Positions 41,292 through 50,601 of a DNA stretch of 64,000 bases are shown piece by piece. A model generated the notes under the pieces. The model searched no databases and was not told the origin of the DNA. It saw only the letters and a list, made by a program, of their open reading frames with translations. The stretch is from an uncultured Flavobacteriaceae bacterium (lineage in GTDB: Bacteria; Bacteroidota; Bacteroidia; Flavobacteriales; Flavobacteriaceae). The stretch is taken from NCBI GenBank assembly GCA_947501625.1, contig CANMWN010000002.1, forward strand, positions 620,001 to 684,000, written 5' to 3'. The position numbers and the translations under genes are program-made. Each line of letters starts with the position of its first letter. Position 1 is the first letter of the stretch.

Positions 41292-43607
41292 ATGAAAAAA
41301 TATATAGTAATCCTATTATGTATAGGATTTAGCATAGTTAATTATGCACAAAATACTGTTTCAGGAATCGTAACTGATTCTAACAACAATCCTTTAGAAG
41401 GAGTAGAAATCCAAGTTCCAGAAATTCATATTGGAACTACATCTGATAAAGATGGAAACTATGAACTTAATAATCTTCCAAATGGTGAAATTCAAATTTT
41501 ATTCACTTATTTAGGTTTCAAAGAAACTGTCGAATTTATTAACTTAAACAATAACAATCAAGAAGTAAATATCATTTTAGAAAAAGATATTTTCACAATT
41601 GATGAAGTATTAATCTCAACTCCCTTCAACAAATTACAATCAGACAATGTAATGAAAGTTGAACACGCAAAAGTCAAAGCACTCAAACAAAAAGGCGCAC
41701 CAACACTAATTGAAGGACTTGAAACAATAGCAGGTGTTTCGCAAATTTCTACAGGAACTTCAATTGGAAAACCTGTAATTAGAGGACTTAGTGGAAATAG
41801 AGTTTTAGTTTATGCACAAGGCGTTCGTTTAGAAAATCAACAATTTGGTGACGAACATGGACTTGGTTTGAACGAAGCTGGAGTTGAAAGTGTTGAAGTG
41901 ATTAAAGGGCCTGCATCATTACTTTATGGTTCAGATGCACTTGGTGGTGTTATTTATTTCAATCCAGAAAGATTTGCTCCAAATAATGCTTTTGAGTCTG
42001 ATTTAAGTCAACAATATTTTTCTAACACCAAAGGTTCAAATACTACTATAGGATTCAAACAATCTTATGAAAAATGGAAATTTTTAGTTCGAGGTGCTTA
42101 TAATTCGCATGCTGATTATATGACTCCTGAAAAAGATAGAGTTACTAATACCAGATACAATGAATTGAATTTTAATAGTGGAATACGCTTTAACAATGAA
42201 TTAATTTCTACTGAAGTTAGGTATAATTATAATAATGCAAATCTTGGATTAACTGAAGGAATTGAAGATCAAACAACTTCTAGAAAATTAGAAGAACCTT
42301 ATCAAAATATTCACAACCATATAGTAAGCATGCATAATCATATTTACCTTAAAAATTCTAGTATTGATATTGATTTAGGGTATATCTATAATGATAGAAA
42401 TGAATTTGAGCATCATGAAGAGCATGGTCATGATGAAGATCATGATGAAGATGAGGATCACGATGAAGACGAAGATCATGATGAAGAGGAACATCATGAA
42501 GATGAAGATGATGATGAAGGTCCTGCATTGAGAATGAAATTAAAAACTTTTAATTATGACATAAAGTATAACTTTCCTAAAAAAGAAAAGTTTGAGGCAA
42601 TTATGGGAATTCAAGGGATGCACCAAACGAATAAAAATTTAGGTGAAGAAATATTAATTCCTGATGCAACTATTAATGATCTAGGAGTATTTTCAACAGC
42701 AATTTTTGAATTTAAAGAAAGTTCTCTTCAAGCCGGAATAAGATTTGACACAAGAGACCTTTCTACTTCTTATCACGAAGTTGCACATGATGATGAAGTA
42801 CATATTTTTGAAAGTATTGATAAAAAATACACCAATTTTACCGCTTCACTTGGATATAAATTTGACATTAAGAAAAAAGTAGCAACAAGAATAAATGTAG
42901 CGACTGGTTATAGAGCTCCTAATTTAGCCGAATTAACATCCAACGGTATTCATCACGGTACGAACAGGTTTGAAATAGGTAACTCAAATCTTGAAAACGA
43001 ACAAAATATCCAATTAGATATTGCAACTGAATACAAAAATGAGCATTTAGAACTTTTTGTTAATGGTTTCTATAATCATTTAAACAATTATATTTTTATA
43101 ACTCCAACTGGTGAAGTTGAAGATGGCGCTGATGTATTTGAATATACTCAAGAAAATGCCAAATTGTTTGGGGGCGAAATTGGTTTTCACTTTCATCCTC
43201 ATCCATTAGATTGGTTACACCTAGAAAGTACTTATGAAATGGTAATTGGAAAACAAGAAAATGGAAATCATTTACCTCTTATTCCTGCCAATAGATTAAA
43301 TAATACAATAAAAACCGAATTTAATATCGGAAAATGGTTTAAAAATGGATATTCATCATTTACTGTATCAAATACATTCAAACAAAATAATGTAAGTCAA
43401 TTAGAAACACCTTCAAAAGGTTATACGCTTGTTAATTTAGGTTTGGGTGGCGATATGAAAGTCGGAGATTTAGCGTTTGAATTTTCAGCAAATGTTAATA
43501 ATTTATTTGACACATCATATATTCCACATTTATCTAGATTAAAAAATGATGGAATAAATGCAATTGGCAGAAATGTAGTTTTTGGATTAAATTTTAACTT
43601 AAATTAA
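41292..43607 (+). CDS. TonB-dependent outer membrane receptor with Asp/Glu/His-rich loop, putative metal uptake
   Basis: 771 residues: signal peptide to about 19 (VNYAQ), CarboxypepD_reg-like domain (about 21-105), plug (about 110-220, with GTSIGKPVIRGLSGNRVLVY and GPASLLYGSDALGGVIYF) and barrel ending in FGLNFNLN. Residues about 374-409 form a low-complexity run of His, Glu and Asp in an extracellular loop. This organisation resembles ZnuD-type zinc/metal receptors, in which a His-rich loop captures metal. The two small exported proteins before it support a shared role. A terminator follows. Confidence 0.92.
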   Translation: MKKYIVILLCIGFSIVNYAQNTVSGIVTDSNNNPLEGVEIQVPEIHIGTTSDKDGNYELNNLPNGEIQILFTYLGFKETVEFINLNNNNQEVNIILEKDIFTIDEVLISTPFNKLQSDNVMKVEHAKVKALKQKGAPTLIEGLETIAGVSQISTGTSIGKPVIRGLSGNRVLVYAQGVRLENQQFGDEHGLGLNEAGVESVEVIKGPASLLYGSDALGGVIYFNPERFAPNNAFESDLSQQYFSNTKGSNTTIGFKQSYEKWKFLVRGAYNSHADYMTPEKDRVTNTRYNELNFNSGIRFNNELISTEVRYNYNNANLGLTEGIEDQTTSRKLEEPYQNIHNHIVSMHNHIYLKNSSIDIDLGYIYNDRNEFEHHEEHGHDEDHDEDEDHDEDEDHDEEEHHEDEDDDEGPALRMKLKTFNYDIKYNFPKKEKFEAIMGIQGMHQTNKNLGEEILIPDATINDLGVFSTAIFEFKESSLQAGIRFDTRDLSTSYHEVAHDDEVHIFESIDKKYTNFTASLGYKFDIKKKVATRINVATGYRAPNLAELTSNGIHHGTNRFEIGNSNLENEQNIQLDIATEYKNEHLELFVNGFYNHLNNYIFITPTGEVEDGADVFEYTQENAKLFGGEIGFHFHPHPLDWLHLESTYEMVIGKQENGNHLPLIPANRLNNTIKTEFNIGKWFKNGYSSFTVSNTFKQNNVSQLETPSKGYTLVNLGLGGDMKVGDLAFEFSANVNNLFDTSYIPHLSRLKNDGINAIGRNVVFGLNFNLN
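42411..42518 (+). repeat. Low-complexity His/Asp/Glu codon run
   Basis: About 36 codons alternate among CAT/CAC, GAT/GAC and GAA/GAG, encoding the acidic/His loop of the TonB receptor. Units like GATCATGATGAAGA recur with small changes, so length may vary between strains by slippage. Confidence 0.85.
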
Positions 43608-43623
43608 TAAAATTATTTATTAC

Positions 43624-43659
43624 AAAAAAAGAGCAATAATAGATATTGCTCTTTTTTTT
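43624..43659 (+). terminator. Rho-independent terminator after the metal-type TonB receptor
   Basis: GAGCAATA (43631-43638) pairs with TATTGCTC (43644-43651), extended by seven or eight A-T pairs from A-rich and T-rich flanks, and ends in T8. It lies just past the TonB stop codon. Confidence 0.9.
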
Positions 43660-43660
43660 G

Positions 43661-43668
43661 TATGTTTG
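43661..43668 (+). promoter_or_regulatory. -7 promoter box before the 43694 gene
   Basis: TATGTTTG matches TAnnTTTG and begins right after the terminator T-run, 25 bases before the ATG. The -33 region would lie within the terminator stem. Confidence 0.5.
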
Positions 43669-43693
43669 ATGTCCTATTAAAAATTTACCAGTT

Positions 43694-44590
43694 ATGAAAA
43701 AAAACTACTTTTTATTATCACTTTTAACAATCTGTTTGACGGTATTTAGTCAAAACCCTATTCAAACTACTTTATGGGATTACCAATCTGAAGGGTTTGA
43801 AGGTGCTACTTTCCCACCTGCAGATTGGGAAGTTGTTCACTTTGCTCCTGCTACAACAGATTTCGAACATTCAACTACTGTAGGTGGATTTCAAGCAAGT
43901 AGTTCTTGTGCTTTTTTTAATAGTATTGCCGCTACTGGAAACGTACATGTTTTTAGAACACCATCTTTTGATTTAACAACTGCTATTGAGCCAACTGTCA
44001 CATTTGATATTGCCTATGCTTCAGACTTTGATGCAAGTAATAATACTGATAGATTCAGAATGTATAGAACCTTGAATACTAACGGAACGTCTGGTTGGCA
44101 AACGGTTCCAAATTCAACATTTATTAACGAAACACTAACGACTGCACCAAACCAAACTACATATTTCACTCCAGATGAAGCAAGTGATTGGGAAACTTTT
44201 ACAGTAGATTTATCACTATATGCAGGTCAGTCTTATGTTCGTTTTGCTTTTGAAGTAAATCCAGGAGCAAATAGAAATGTATTGTATTTGGATAATGTTA
44301 ACTTTTTTGACGCTTCTCCACTTGCAGTTAAAAATGAAAACATCATTAACTTTTCGGTATATCCAAATCCTAGTGAAGGACTTATTAGAGTTAATACAAT
44401 TTTAGAAAATTTAGATAAGGATAATTTTGAAGTACGAAATATTTTAGGTCAACGTATTAATGACTTTGGTTTTTCAAATTTTTCAAATACTTCATATCAA
44501 TTAGACTTGAATGATATTAAATCTGGAATGTACTTTATAACTGTTACTGAAGGAGAAATATCAACAACAAAGAAGTTGTATATAAAATAG
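43694..44590 (+). CDS. Secreted protein with T9SS type A sorting domain
   Basis: 298 residues. Signal peptide to about 19 (LTVFSQ); a jelly-roll/MAM- or cleaved-adhesin-like domain at about 25-205 (GFEGATFPPADWEVVHF, FDIAYASDFDASNN, YVRFAFEV, LYLDNVNFFD); then a Por secretion system C-terminal domain (about 213-298) with FSVYPNPSEGLIRVNT, EVRNILGQ, LNDIKSGMYFITVTEG and a KKLYIK end. It should be exported by T9SS and possibly attached to lipopolysaccharide. No protease active site is visible. Single-gene unit. Confidence 0.92.
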   Translation: MKKNYFLLSLLTICLTVFSQNPIQTTLWDYQSEGFEGATFPPADWEVVHFAPATTDFEHSTTVGGFQASSSCAFFNSIAATGNVHVFRTPSFDLTTAIEPTVTFDIAYASDFDASNNTDRFRMYRTLNTNGTSGWQTVPNSTFINETLTTAPNQTTYFTPDEASDWETFTVDLSLYAGQSYVRFAFEVNPGANRNVLYLDNVNFFDASPLAVKNENIINFSVYPNPSEGLIRVNTILENLDKDNFEVRNILGQRINDFGFSNFSNTSYQLDLNDIKSGMYFITVTEGEISTTKKLYIK

Positions 44591-44593
44591 ATT

Positions 44594-45778
44594 TTAAATC
44601 TTACTTACTATTTCATCAGCAATTGCCAGACATGAAGTTGCTGCTGGTGAAGGTGCATTTAATACATGAATTGTGTTTTGATTTTTAATTATTTTAAAAT
44701 CATCAACTAGATTACCATTGTAATCTAATGCCTGTGCACGTACTCCTGCTCTGGCAACAATAATATCTTCCATCGTTATTGTTGGCATCATTTTGCTAAG
44801 TTCTTTGACAAACAATCGTTTTGAAAAAGCACGTCGATATTCATCAAGTCCTTTTTTCCAATGACGCAAAAACAATTTCCATGTACCTCTATAAGTTAAT
44901 GCTTCATAAGTATCTCTTAAATTAAAAGAAGTTGTTTTATAACCTTCTCTTTTAAACGAAAAAACAGCATTAGGTCCACACTCGACTCTACCATCTATCA
45001 TAGGCGTAAAATGAACTCCAAGAAATGGGAAATTAGGGTCTGGAACTGGATATACTAAATTGTTAATCTTATATCTTGATTTCTCTACCAATTCATAATA
45101 ATCTCCTCTAAAACCAACAATTTTCATATCAGTTTCTTGATTATCTTTTTTAGCCATTCTATCAGAATGTAAACCTGTACAAAATATTATTTTAGACCCC
45201 TCGAAAATACCTTTAGATGTAAACAGTTTATTATCTTTTATCTTTTTTACTTTGCATGAAGTAATTAACTTACTTGAACTGTTAAGTTTTTGAATCAACT
45301 TAGTAAATTTCTTACAAACACCGACATAATCAATAATTCCTGCTGTTGGAACATAAATGGCTTTTAATCCTTCAATAAATGGTTCTTTTTCTTTTATTTC
45401 TTCTGAGGTTAAATAAGAAATATTGGGTGTGCCATTTTCTATTCCTTTTTGATAAATGATCTCCAAAAGCTCAACTTCTTTTTTAGTAGTTGCAACAATT
45501 ATTTTACCACATGTTGAGAATTTTACCTTATTATTTTTGGCAAACTTAACTAATTGATCTCTACCGTTTTTACAATTTTTTGCCTTATAAGAATTTGGAG
45601 TATAGTAAATACCGGAATGAATAACACCTGAATTTCTTCCAGTTTGATGCTTTCCAATTTCTGTTTCTTTCTCAAGAATAGCAATAGACTTTTTTGGAAA
45701 CTTTAATTGCAATTTATAGGCAGTTGATAGCCCAATTATTCCAGCCCCAACAATAATATAATCAAATCTATTTGACAT
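44594..45778 (-). CDS. lhgO: L-2-hydroxyglutarate oxidase/dehydrogenase
   Basis: FAD-dependent DAO-fold enzyme of 394 residues oxidising L-2-hydroxyglutarate to 2-oxoglutarate. The Rossmann motif is IIVGAGIIGLSTAYKL at 8-23, followed by EKETEIGKHQTGRNSGVIHSGIYY (quoted in part; the HQTGRNSGV site is characteristic) and FLGVHFTPMIDGRVECGPNA. RAGVRAQALDYNG is near the end, with a last FAD-binding NAPSPAATSCLAIA. Its start overlaps the transporter gene end by 11 bases, so both are likely on one transcript; a metabolic link between them is not established. Confidence 0.93.
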   Translation of the reverse strand: MSNRFDYIIVGAGIIGLSTAYKLQLKFPKKSIAILEKETEIGKHQTGRNSGVIHSGIYYTPNSYKAKNCKNGRDQLVKFAKNNKVKFSTCGKIIVATTKKEVELLEIIYQKGIENGTPNISYLTSEEIKEKEPFIEGLKAIYVPTAGIIDYVGVCKKFTKLIQKLNSSSKLITSCKVKKIKDNKLFTSKGIFEGSKIIFCTGLHSDRMAKKDNQETDMKIVGFRGDYYELVEKSRYKINNLVYPVPDPNFPFLGVHFTPMIDGRVECGPNAVFSFKREGYKTTSFNLRDTYEALTYRGTWKLFLRHWKKGLDEYRRAFSKRLFVKELSKMMPTITMEDIIVARAGVRAQALDYNGNLVDDFKIIKNQNTIHVLNAPSPAATSCLAIADEIVSKI

Positions 45779-47072
45779 ACTTTGTTTTCTTCATAAAACT
45801 CAAAACAATGAATCCTGCAACAAAAAATACTGCTAACATCAAAATAAACAAACGCAAAGAACTCGTATAAGATGCAACGATTCCTGCAAGTGCCATTCCA
45901 AAAACAATGGCTATTTTCTCAGTTACATCATAAAAACTAAAATAAGTTGCATGATCTAATGTTTCATCCGGAATTAATTTAGAATAAGTAGAACGAGAAA
46001 GCGATTGAATAGCCCCTAAAACCAAACCAACTAAACCTCCAAACGTGTAAAATTTTATCAATAAATATGGGTCATCTTTTTCTAATAAATACGCTCCAAC
46101 ACAACATATTGCCCAAATCAAAACTGTAATCTTTAATGCTTTGATATTTCCAATTCTTTCAGATAATCTTGAAAATAAAAATGCGCCAACTATTCCTACC
46201 AACTGAATTACTAAAATTGTAATAATTAAGTTTGTGGTTTCTAAGCCTAAGTCTTTAGTCCCAAAAGTTGAAGCGAGCAAAATAACTGTTTGAACTCCAA
46301 CGCTATATAGAAAGAATGAAATTAATAATGTTTTTAACTGATTTTGATTTTTCAACTCTTTTAATACCATTTTTAACTCTCTATACCCTTTAAATATATA
46401 ATCTCTTTCTGGTTTCCTTTTAAAAGGGTTACTTGGTAGTCTTTTAAAGGTGATTTGAGCAAAACCAATCCACCAAATTCCTACAGTTAAAAAAGAAATA
46501 CGTGCAGGGAGAGTTGGATCTGTAATACCATATAATTCTGGCATCATAACCATTGATAGATTGAATGCTAATAAAAGTACTGAACCAAAATAGCCGAGCA
46601 TAAAGCCTTTTGCACTTACTCTATCATGATCTTCTTGATGCGCTACTTCAGGTAAATAAGCATTATAAAAAACAATACTAGACCAAAATCCGATACTTGC
46701 CAAAATTGTAAAAACTATACCTATCCAAACATTTTCTTTTCCTGTAAAAAAGAATAGAGACATCACAGAAACCGAACCTAATGCACAGAAAAATTGCATG
46801 AATTTTTTCTTATTTCCAGTATAATCTGCAATAGCAGATAAAATTGGAGACAATAAGGCTACTACTAAAAATGAGAATCCTAATGCATAAGAATAAACCG
46901 TAGTATTATACCATTCTGTACCCAAAAAACTTACAACTCCACCATCAGAACTTGTTACAGATTCATAATAAATTGGGAAAACAGCTGTTCCTATAACCAG
47001 TGAGTAAACTGAGTTAGCCCAATCATAAAACGCCCATCCATTAATTAATTTCTTATCCCCTTTTTTTAACAT
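45768..47072 (-). CDS. UMF1/Atg22-type MFS transporter
   Basis: 434 residues from ATG 47072 with 11-12 membrane segments. The start INGWAFYDWANSVYSLVIGT is the UMF1-family hallmark, and the cytoplasmic loop carries ADYTGNKKKF and FYNAYLPEVAHQEDHDRVSAKG, with GLVLGAIQSLSRSTYSKLIP later (quoted in part). Substrate probably an amino acid or metabolite exported from the cell; not determined. A longer frame begins at 47096, but those codons fall within a hairpin (47086-47114). It overlaps lhgO by 11 bases. Confidence 0.9.
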   Translation of the reverse strand: MLKKGDKKLINGWAFYDWANSVYSLVIGTAVFPIYYESVTSSDGGVVSFLGTEWYNTTVYSYALGFSFLVVALLSPILSAIADYTGNKKKFMQFFCALGSVSVMSLFFFTGKENVWIGIVFTILASIGFWSSIVFYNAYLPEVAHQEDHDRVSAKGFMLGYFGSVLLLAFNLSMVMMPELYGITDPTLPARISFLTVGIWWIGFAQITFKRLPSNPFKRKPERDYIFKGYRELKMVLKELKNQNQLKTLLISFFLYSVGVQTVILLASTFGTKDLGLETTNLIITILVIQLVGIVGAFLFSRLSERIGNIKALKITVLIWAICCVGAYLLEKDDPYLLIKFYTFGGLVGLVLGAIQSLSRSTYSKLIPDETLDHATYFSFYDVTEKIAIVFGMALAGIVASYTSSLRLFILMLAVFFVAGFIVLSFMKKTKYVK

Positions 47073-47085
47073 AATTTCAAAATTT

Positions 47086-47114
47086 AAGCCGTTCAAAAAT
47101 CACATGAACGGCTT
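47086..47114. terminator. Hairpin between the M48 and UMF1 genes (possible terminator)
   Basis: AAGCCGTTCA (47086-47095) pairs perfectly with TGAACGGCTT (47105-47114). On the minus strand it follows the M48 lipoprotein gene, but the T-run after it is interrupted (AAATTTT), so termination may be partial. On the plus strand a TTTT follows but no gene precedes it. Confidence 0.5.
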
Positions 47115-47136
47115 TTATTAATTAAATTAACTATTT

Positions 47137-47979
47137 TTACTGCTTACTTTGTTGTTGTTTTTCTTGTAATGCTGCTTGTTCGTTGAACTTTTTAGCATAT
47201 GCCATTGCAGTTGGGATATAATCATTTAAAACTTTAATTCTAGATTGATTTGAAGGGTGTGTACTTAAAAATTCAGGTGGCGCATTTTGAGCGCCTGCTC
47301 TTTGACTCATACGTATCCATACATTTACAGCCTCTTTAGGTTGATAACCAGCCATAATCATAAAGACCATACCTAATTTATCAGCTTCTGTTTCGTGAGT
47401 TCTACTAAATGCAAGCATTCCTAATGTAGAACCTAAGCCAAAGGCTGTATTCCAGATTTGTTGTTGTTTTTGACTCTTTCCAGATGTACCCAACGCAACA
47501 GCCAATCCGCCAGCTTGCTGCAACATTCCTTGAGACATTCGTTCTTGTCCGTGCTTTGCAAATGCATGAGCAACCTCATGTCCCATAACTGCTGCTACTC
47601 CATCTGTATTATCACAAATTGGCATTATACCTGTATAAAACACAACTTTTCCTCCTGGCATACACCAAGCATTCACAGTTTTATCTTCAATCAAATTAAA
47701 TTCCCAACGATAATTATTTGCTTCTGATACCATTCCATTTGCTCTCATAAACCTATCTACCGCACGAGATATTTTCATACCAACATTTTGCACCTCTCGA
47801 GTTTGAGAAATATTGGTTGATAATTTATTTTCTTTTAAAAAACCTTCGTATTGTGCAAAACTTGCAGGTAAAATTTGTGCATCACTTACTAAATTAATTC
47901 TTTTTCTTCCTGTAATCGGTACACTTGTACAACTATACATAAACAAAAAGACAATCAATAAAGAAATTCCTTTTTTCAT
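47137..47979 (-). CDS. M48-family metallopeptidase lipoprotein
   Basis: 280 residues with lipobox MYSC (about 14-17) followed by TSVPITGRKRI. The zinc protease site is AAVMGHEVAHAFAKHGQER (HExxH near 135-139), and the third ligand lies in FSRTHETEADKLGMVFM (Glu near 196). This is the LoiP/YcaL-like M48C group that clips misfolded outer membrane proteins in the periplasm. Ends in a Gln-rich tail (EKQQQSKQ). Upstream of the UMF1 transporter on the same strand, separated by a hairpin. Confidence 0.93.
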   Translation of the reverse strand: MKKGISLLIVFLFMYSCTSVPITGRKRINLVSDAQILPASFAQYEGFLKENKLSTNISQTREVQNVGMKISRAVDRFMRANGMVSEANNYRWEFNLIEDKTVNAWCMPGGKVVFYTGIMPICDNTDGVAAVMGHEVAHAFAKHGQERMSQGMLQQAGGLAVALGTSGKSQKQQQIWNTAFGLGSTLGMLAFSRTHETEADKLGMVFMIMAGYQPKEAVNVWIRMSQRAGAQNAPPEFLSTHPSNQSRIKVLNDYIPTAMAYAKKFNEQAALQEKQQQSKQ

Positions 47980-48116
47980 AATTCGTAATTTTAGTTTAAT
48001 AGAATTCTAAAAATACAAATTCTTAAAGTATTCACAAAATTTTAGTTAACTTATACTTTTAGTGTAAGAATTACATATATAACACGTCAAAAGAAATATC
48101 TTTAAATAACATAATA

Positions 48117-48620
48117 ATGAAGCAATTTGCACTAATTTTAAGTATTTTTATATGCATAAGTTGCACTACCAATGCGCAAAACGAAAAACAAAAACAAAAA
48201 CAAAAAACCGTAGAAGTAAAAAACATGAAGAAAACTGAAGCCGAATGGAAAGAAATTTTAACTCCTGAACAATATTATATTCTAAGACAAAAAGGAACGG
48301 ATAGGCCTGGAAATGGAGGTTATACCAAACACTTTGAAAAAGGAACATACTTATGTGCTGCTTGTGACACGCAACTTTTCAAATCGGACAGTAAATATGA
48401 AAGTCATTGCGGTTGGCCATCTTTTGACGATGCTATTCCTGGTACTGTTGAATTCACTAGAGATACAAGTCATGGTATGATAAGAACAGAAATAACCTGT
48501 AAGGCTTGTGATGGTCATTTAGGACATATTTTTGATGATGGCCCAAGGGATACCACTGGAAAACGTTATTGTGTAAATACAACATCAATAAAATTTGTGA
48601 AATCTAATGAATCAGAATAG
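48117..48620 (+). CDS. msrB: Exported peptide-methionine (R)-S-oxide reductase
   Basis: 167 residues. Unlike cytoplasmic MsrB it begins with a signal that carries a lipobox-like FICISC (about 11-16) and a KQKQKQK linker, so it probably repairs oxidised methionine in the periplasm. The domain shows GGYTKHFEKGTYLCAACDTQ (zinc CxxC), HCGWPSFDDAI, TEITCKACDGHLGHIFDDGP (second CxxC) and the catalytic RYCVNTTSIKF near 150. It overlaps the DUF1572 gene by 14 bases. ATG start. Confidence 0.94.
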   Translation: MKQFALILSIFICISCTTNAQNEKQKQKQKTVEVKNMKKTEAEWKEILTPEQYYILRQKGTDRPGNGGYTKHFEKGTYLCAACDTQLFKSDSKYESHCGWPSFDDAIPGTVEFTRDTSHGMIRTEITCKACDGHLGHIFDDGPRDTTGKRYCVNTTSIKFVKSNESE

Positions 48621-49164
48621 TTATTTAACAAGCATAAAGCAACAGTTTAATTATTATAAATCACTTGGCGATAAAACATTTGAGCAATTAGATAATAATG
48701 AAATTCATTGGAGTTTTAATGATGATTCAAATAGTATAGCAATTATTACTAAGCATATTGTTGGGAATATGCTTTCACGATGGACTAATTTTTTAACCGA
48801 AGATGGTGAGAAAAAATGGAGACAACGAGATACTGAATTTGACAATCCTCCCAATAACAAAGAAGATTTGATTAAGTTATGGGAAAAAGGATGGAAATGT
48901 TTATTTGACGCTATCAATCCTATTGAAGAAAAAGACTTAGAGAGAATTGTTTATATCAGAAATATGGGACATACAGTTACTGAGGCAATAAATCGTCAAT
49001 TATGCCATTATTCTTATCATATTGGACAACTAGTATTTGTTGGAAAAATGATTAAAGATGATGGCTGGAAAACGCTATCAGTTGCAAAAAATAAATCTGC
49101 ACTTTACAATCAAGATAAATTCTCAAAAGAGAAAAGTCGAAAACATTTTACCGAAGATTTATAA
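48607..49164 (+). CDS. DUF1572/DinB-like protein
   Basis: 185 residues, cytoplasmic, of the four-helix DinB-like superfamily. Possible metal ligands are TKHIVGNMLSRW (His near 54) and HYSYHIGQLVFVGKMI (two His near 138-142), the usual three-histidine arrangement. The family often includes thiol-dependent enzymes. It overlaps msrB by 14 bases, so a link to oxidative stress is possible but unproven. A strong terminator follows. Confidence 0.88.
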   Translation: MNQNSYLTSIKQQFNYYKSLGDKTFEQLDNNEIHWSFNDDSNSIAIITKHIVGNMLSRWTNFLTEDGEKKWRQRDTEFDNPPNNKEDLIKLWEKGWKCLFDAINPIEEKDLERIVYIRNMGHTVTEAINRQLCHYSYHIGQLVFVGKMIKDDGWKTLSVAKNKSALYNQDKFSKEKSRKHFTEDL

Positions 49165-49166
49165 AA

Positions 49167-49201
49167 ACAAAAAAGCCAAAATCATTGATTTTGGCTTTTT
49201 T
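49167..49201. terminator. Terminator after the DUF1572 gene (bidirectional shape)
   Basis: AAAAGCCAAAAT (49171-49182) pairs with ATTTTGGCTTTT (49188-49199) with T6 after and A-rich sequence before. It lies just past the DUF1572 stop and 20 bases from the stop of the convergent rocD gene, so it can serve both. Confidence 0.9.
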
Positions 49202-49220
49202 GTTTAATAACTATTTATTC

Positions 49221-50459
49221 TTAAAATTCAGAAATTGTTCTTTTAATTATTGAAATACAATCTCTCAACTCTTCTTCATTCATTACCAATGGCGGCGCAA
49301 AACGAATAATATTTCCATGTGTTGGTTTTGCTAACAAACCATTATCTCTTAACTTGATACAAATATCCCAAGCAGTTGAACTCTCTTCAGTATCATTGAT
49401 TAAAATTGCATTCAATAAGCCTTTTCCTCTTACCTTTTTTACCAAATCATTAGTAATAGCAAATTCTGACAACTCTGCTCTAAAAATCTGCCCTAAACGC
49501 TCAGCATTCTCAGCAAGATTTTCTTCTTGCACAACTTCAAGTGCTGCAATAGCAACTGCTCCTGCAATTGGATTACCACCAAATGTTGATCCGTGATTTC
49601 CAGGCTTAATAACATTCATAATACTATCATTAGCCAATACAGCCGATACTGGATATGCTCCTCCACTTAATGCTTTACCCAAAATTAAAACATCAGGTGT
49701 TACATTTTCATGGTCAACTGCCAACATTCTTCCAGTTCTTGCAATTCCTGTTTGAACTTCATCGGCAATAAAAAGTACATTGTATTTTTCACACAATGCT
49801 TTTGCTTTTGCTAAATACCCTTCTGAAGGAACATAAACTCCTGCCTCACCTTGAATAGGCTCAACTAGGAACCCTGCAACATTATCATTACTCTTTAAAG
49901 CCTCTTCTAAAGCCACTAAATTATCATATTCAATTTTAATAAATCCGTTAGTAAAGGGTCCAAAATTCTTACGAGCAACTGGATCGTTAGAAAAAGAAAT
50001 GATAGTTGTAGTTCGCCCGTGGAAGTTATTCTCACAAACAATAATTTGAGCTTTATTTTCTTCAATCCCTTTTACTTCATAAGCCCATTTTCTTGACAAC
50101 TTTAAAGCAGTTTCAACAGCTTCAGCACCAGTATTCATTGGCAATAGTTTGTCAAAACCAAACAGTTCAGTAGCAAATTTTTCATACTTCCCAAGCATAT
50201 CATTATAAAATGCTCTTGAAGTTAAAGTCAACGTTTGAGCTTGAGCGGTCATTGCTCCAACAATTTTAGGATGACAATGTCCTTGGTTGACAGCAGAATA
50301 AGCAGATAAAAAGTCATAATACTTTTTACCTTCAACATCCCATACATGCACACCTTCTCCTCTACTCAATACTACTGGAAGTGGATGGTAATTGTGAGCT
50401 CCATACTTGTTTTCTAAATCGATCGCGTCTTGCGAAGTTAATTGGTCTAAAACAGCCAT
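49221..50459 (-). CDS. rocD: Ornithine--oxo-acid transaminase
   Basis: PLP enzyme moving the delta-amino group of ornithine to 2-oxoglutarate, giving glutamate semialdehyde; 412 residues. The start [19 protein letters not shown] and [18 protein letters not shown] are typical, and so are [45 protein letters not shown] and the PLP lysine in [18 protein letters not shown] (near 255). GKGLLNAI and the C-terminus support ornithine specificity over the acetylornithine enzyme. Single gene between a terminator and the sigma-factor pair. Confidence 0.94.
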   Translation of the reverse strand: MAVLDQLTSQDAIDLENKYGAHNYHPLPVVLSRGEGVHVWDVEGKKYYDFLSAYSAVNQGHCHPKIVGAMTAQAQTLTLTSRAFYNDMLGKYEKFATELFGFDKLLPMNTGAEAVETALKLSRKWAYEVKGIEENKAQIIVCENNFHGRTTTIISFSNDPVARKNFGPFTNGFIKIEYDNLVALEEALKSNDNVAGFLVEPIQGEAGVYVPSEGYLAKAKALCEKYNVLFIADEVQTGIARTGRMLAVDHENVTPDVLILGKALSGGAYPVSAVLANDSIMNVIKPGNHGSTFGGNPIAGAVAIAALEVVQEENLAENAERLGQIFRAELSEFAITNDLVKKVRGKGLLNAILINDTEESSTAWDICIKLRDNGLLAKPTHGNIIRFAPPLVMNEEELRDCISIIKRTISEF

Positions 50460-50601
50460 ATCAAAATAATTTTTAATTAATAAAAAACTATTCCTCTTCT
50501 ACCTTTATCCTTTCGATAAGTTCGAAAATTCAGCGTGGGAAAGAAATCATCCCTAATAAGACTGCTAAATTACTAAATATTGATGAGTTGCTAAAATATT
50601 T

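Noticed and set aside
42411-42518. Short-period repeats that could suggest a CRISPR array
   Set aside because: The repeats are in-frame Asp/Glu/His codons within a TonB receptor, with no spacers and no cas genes anywhere in the window.
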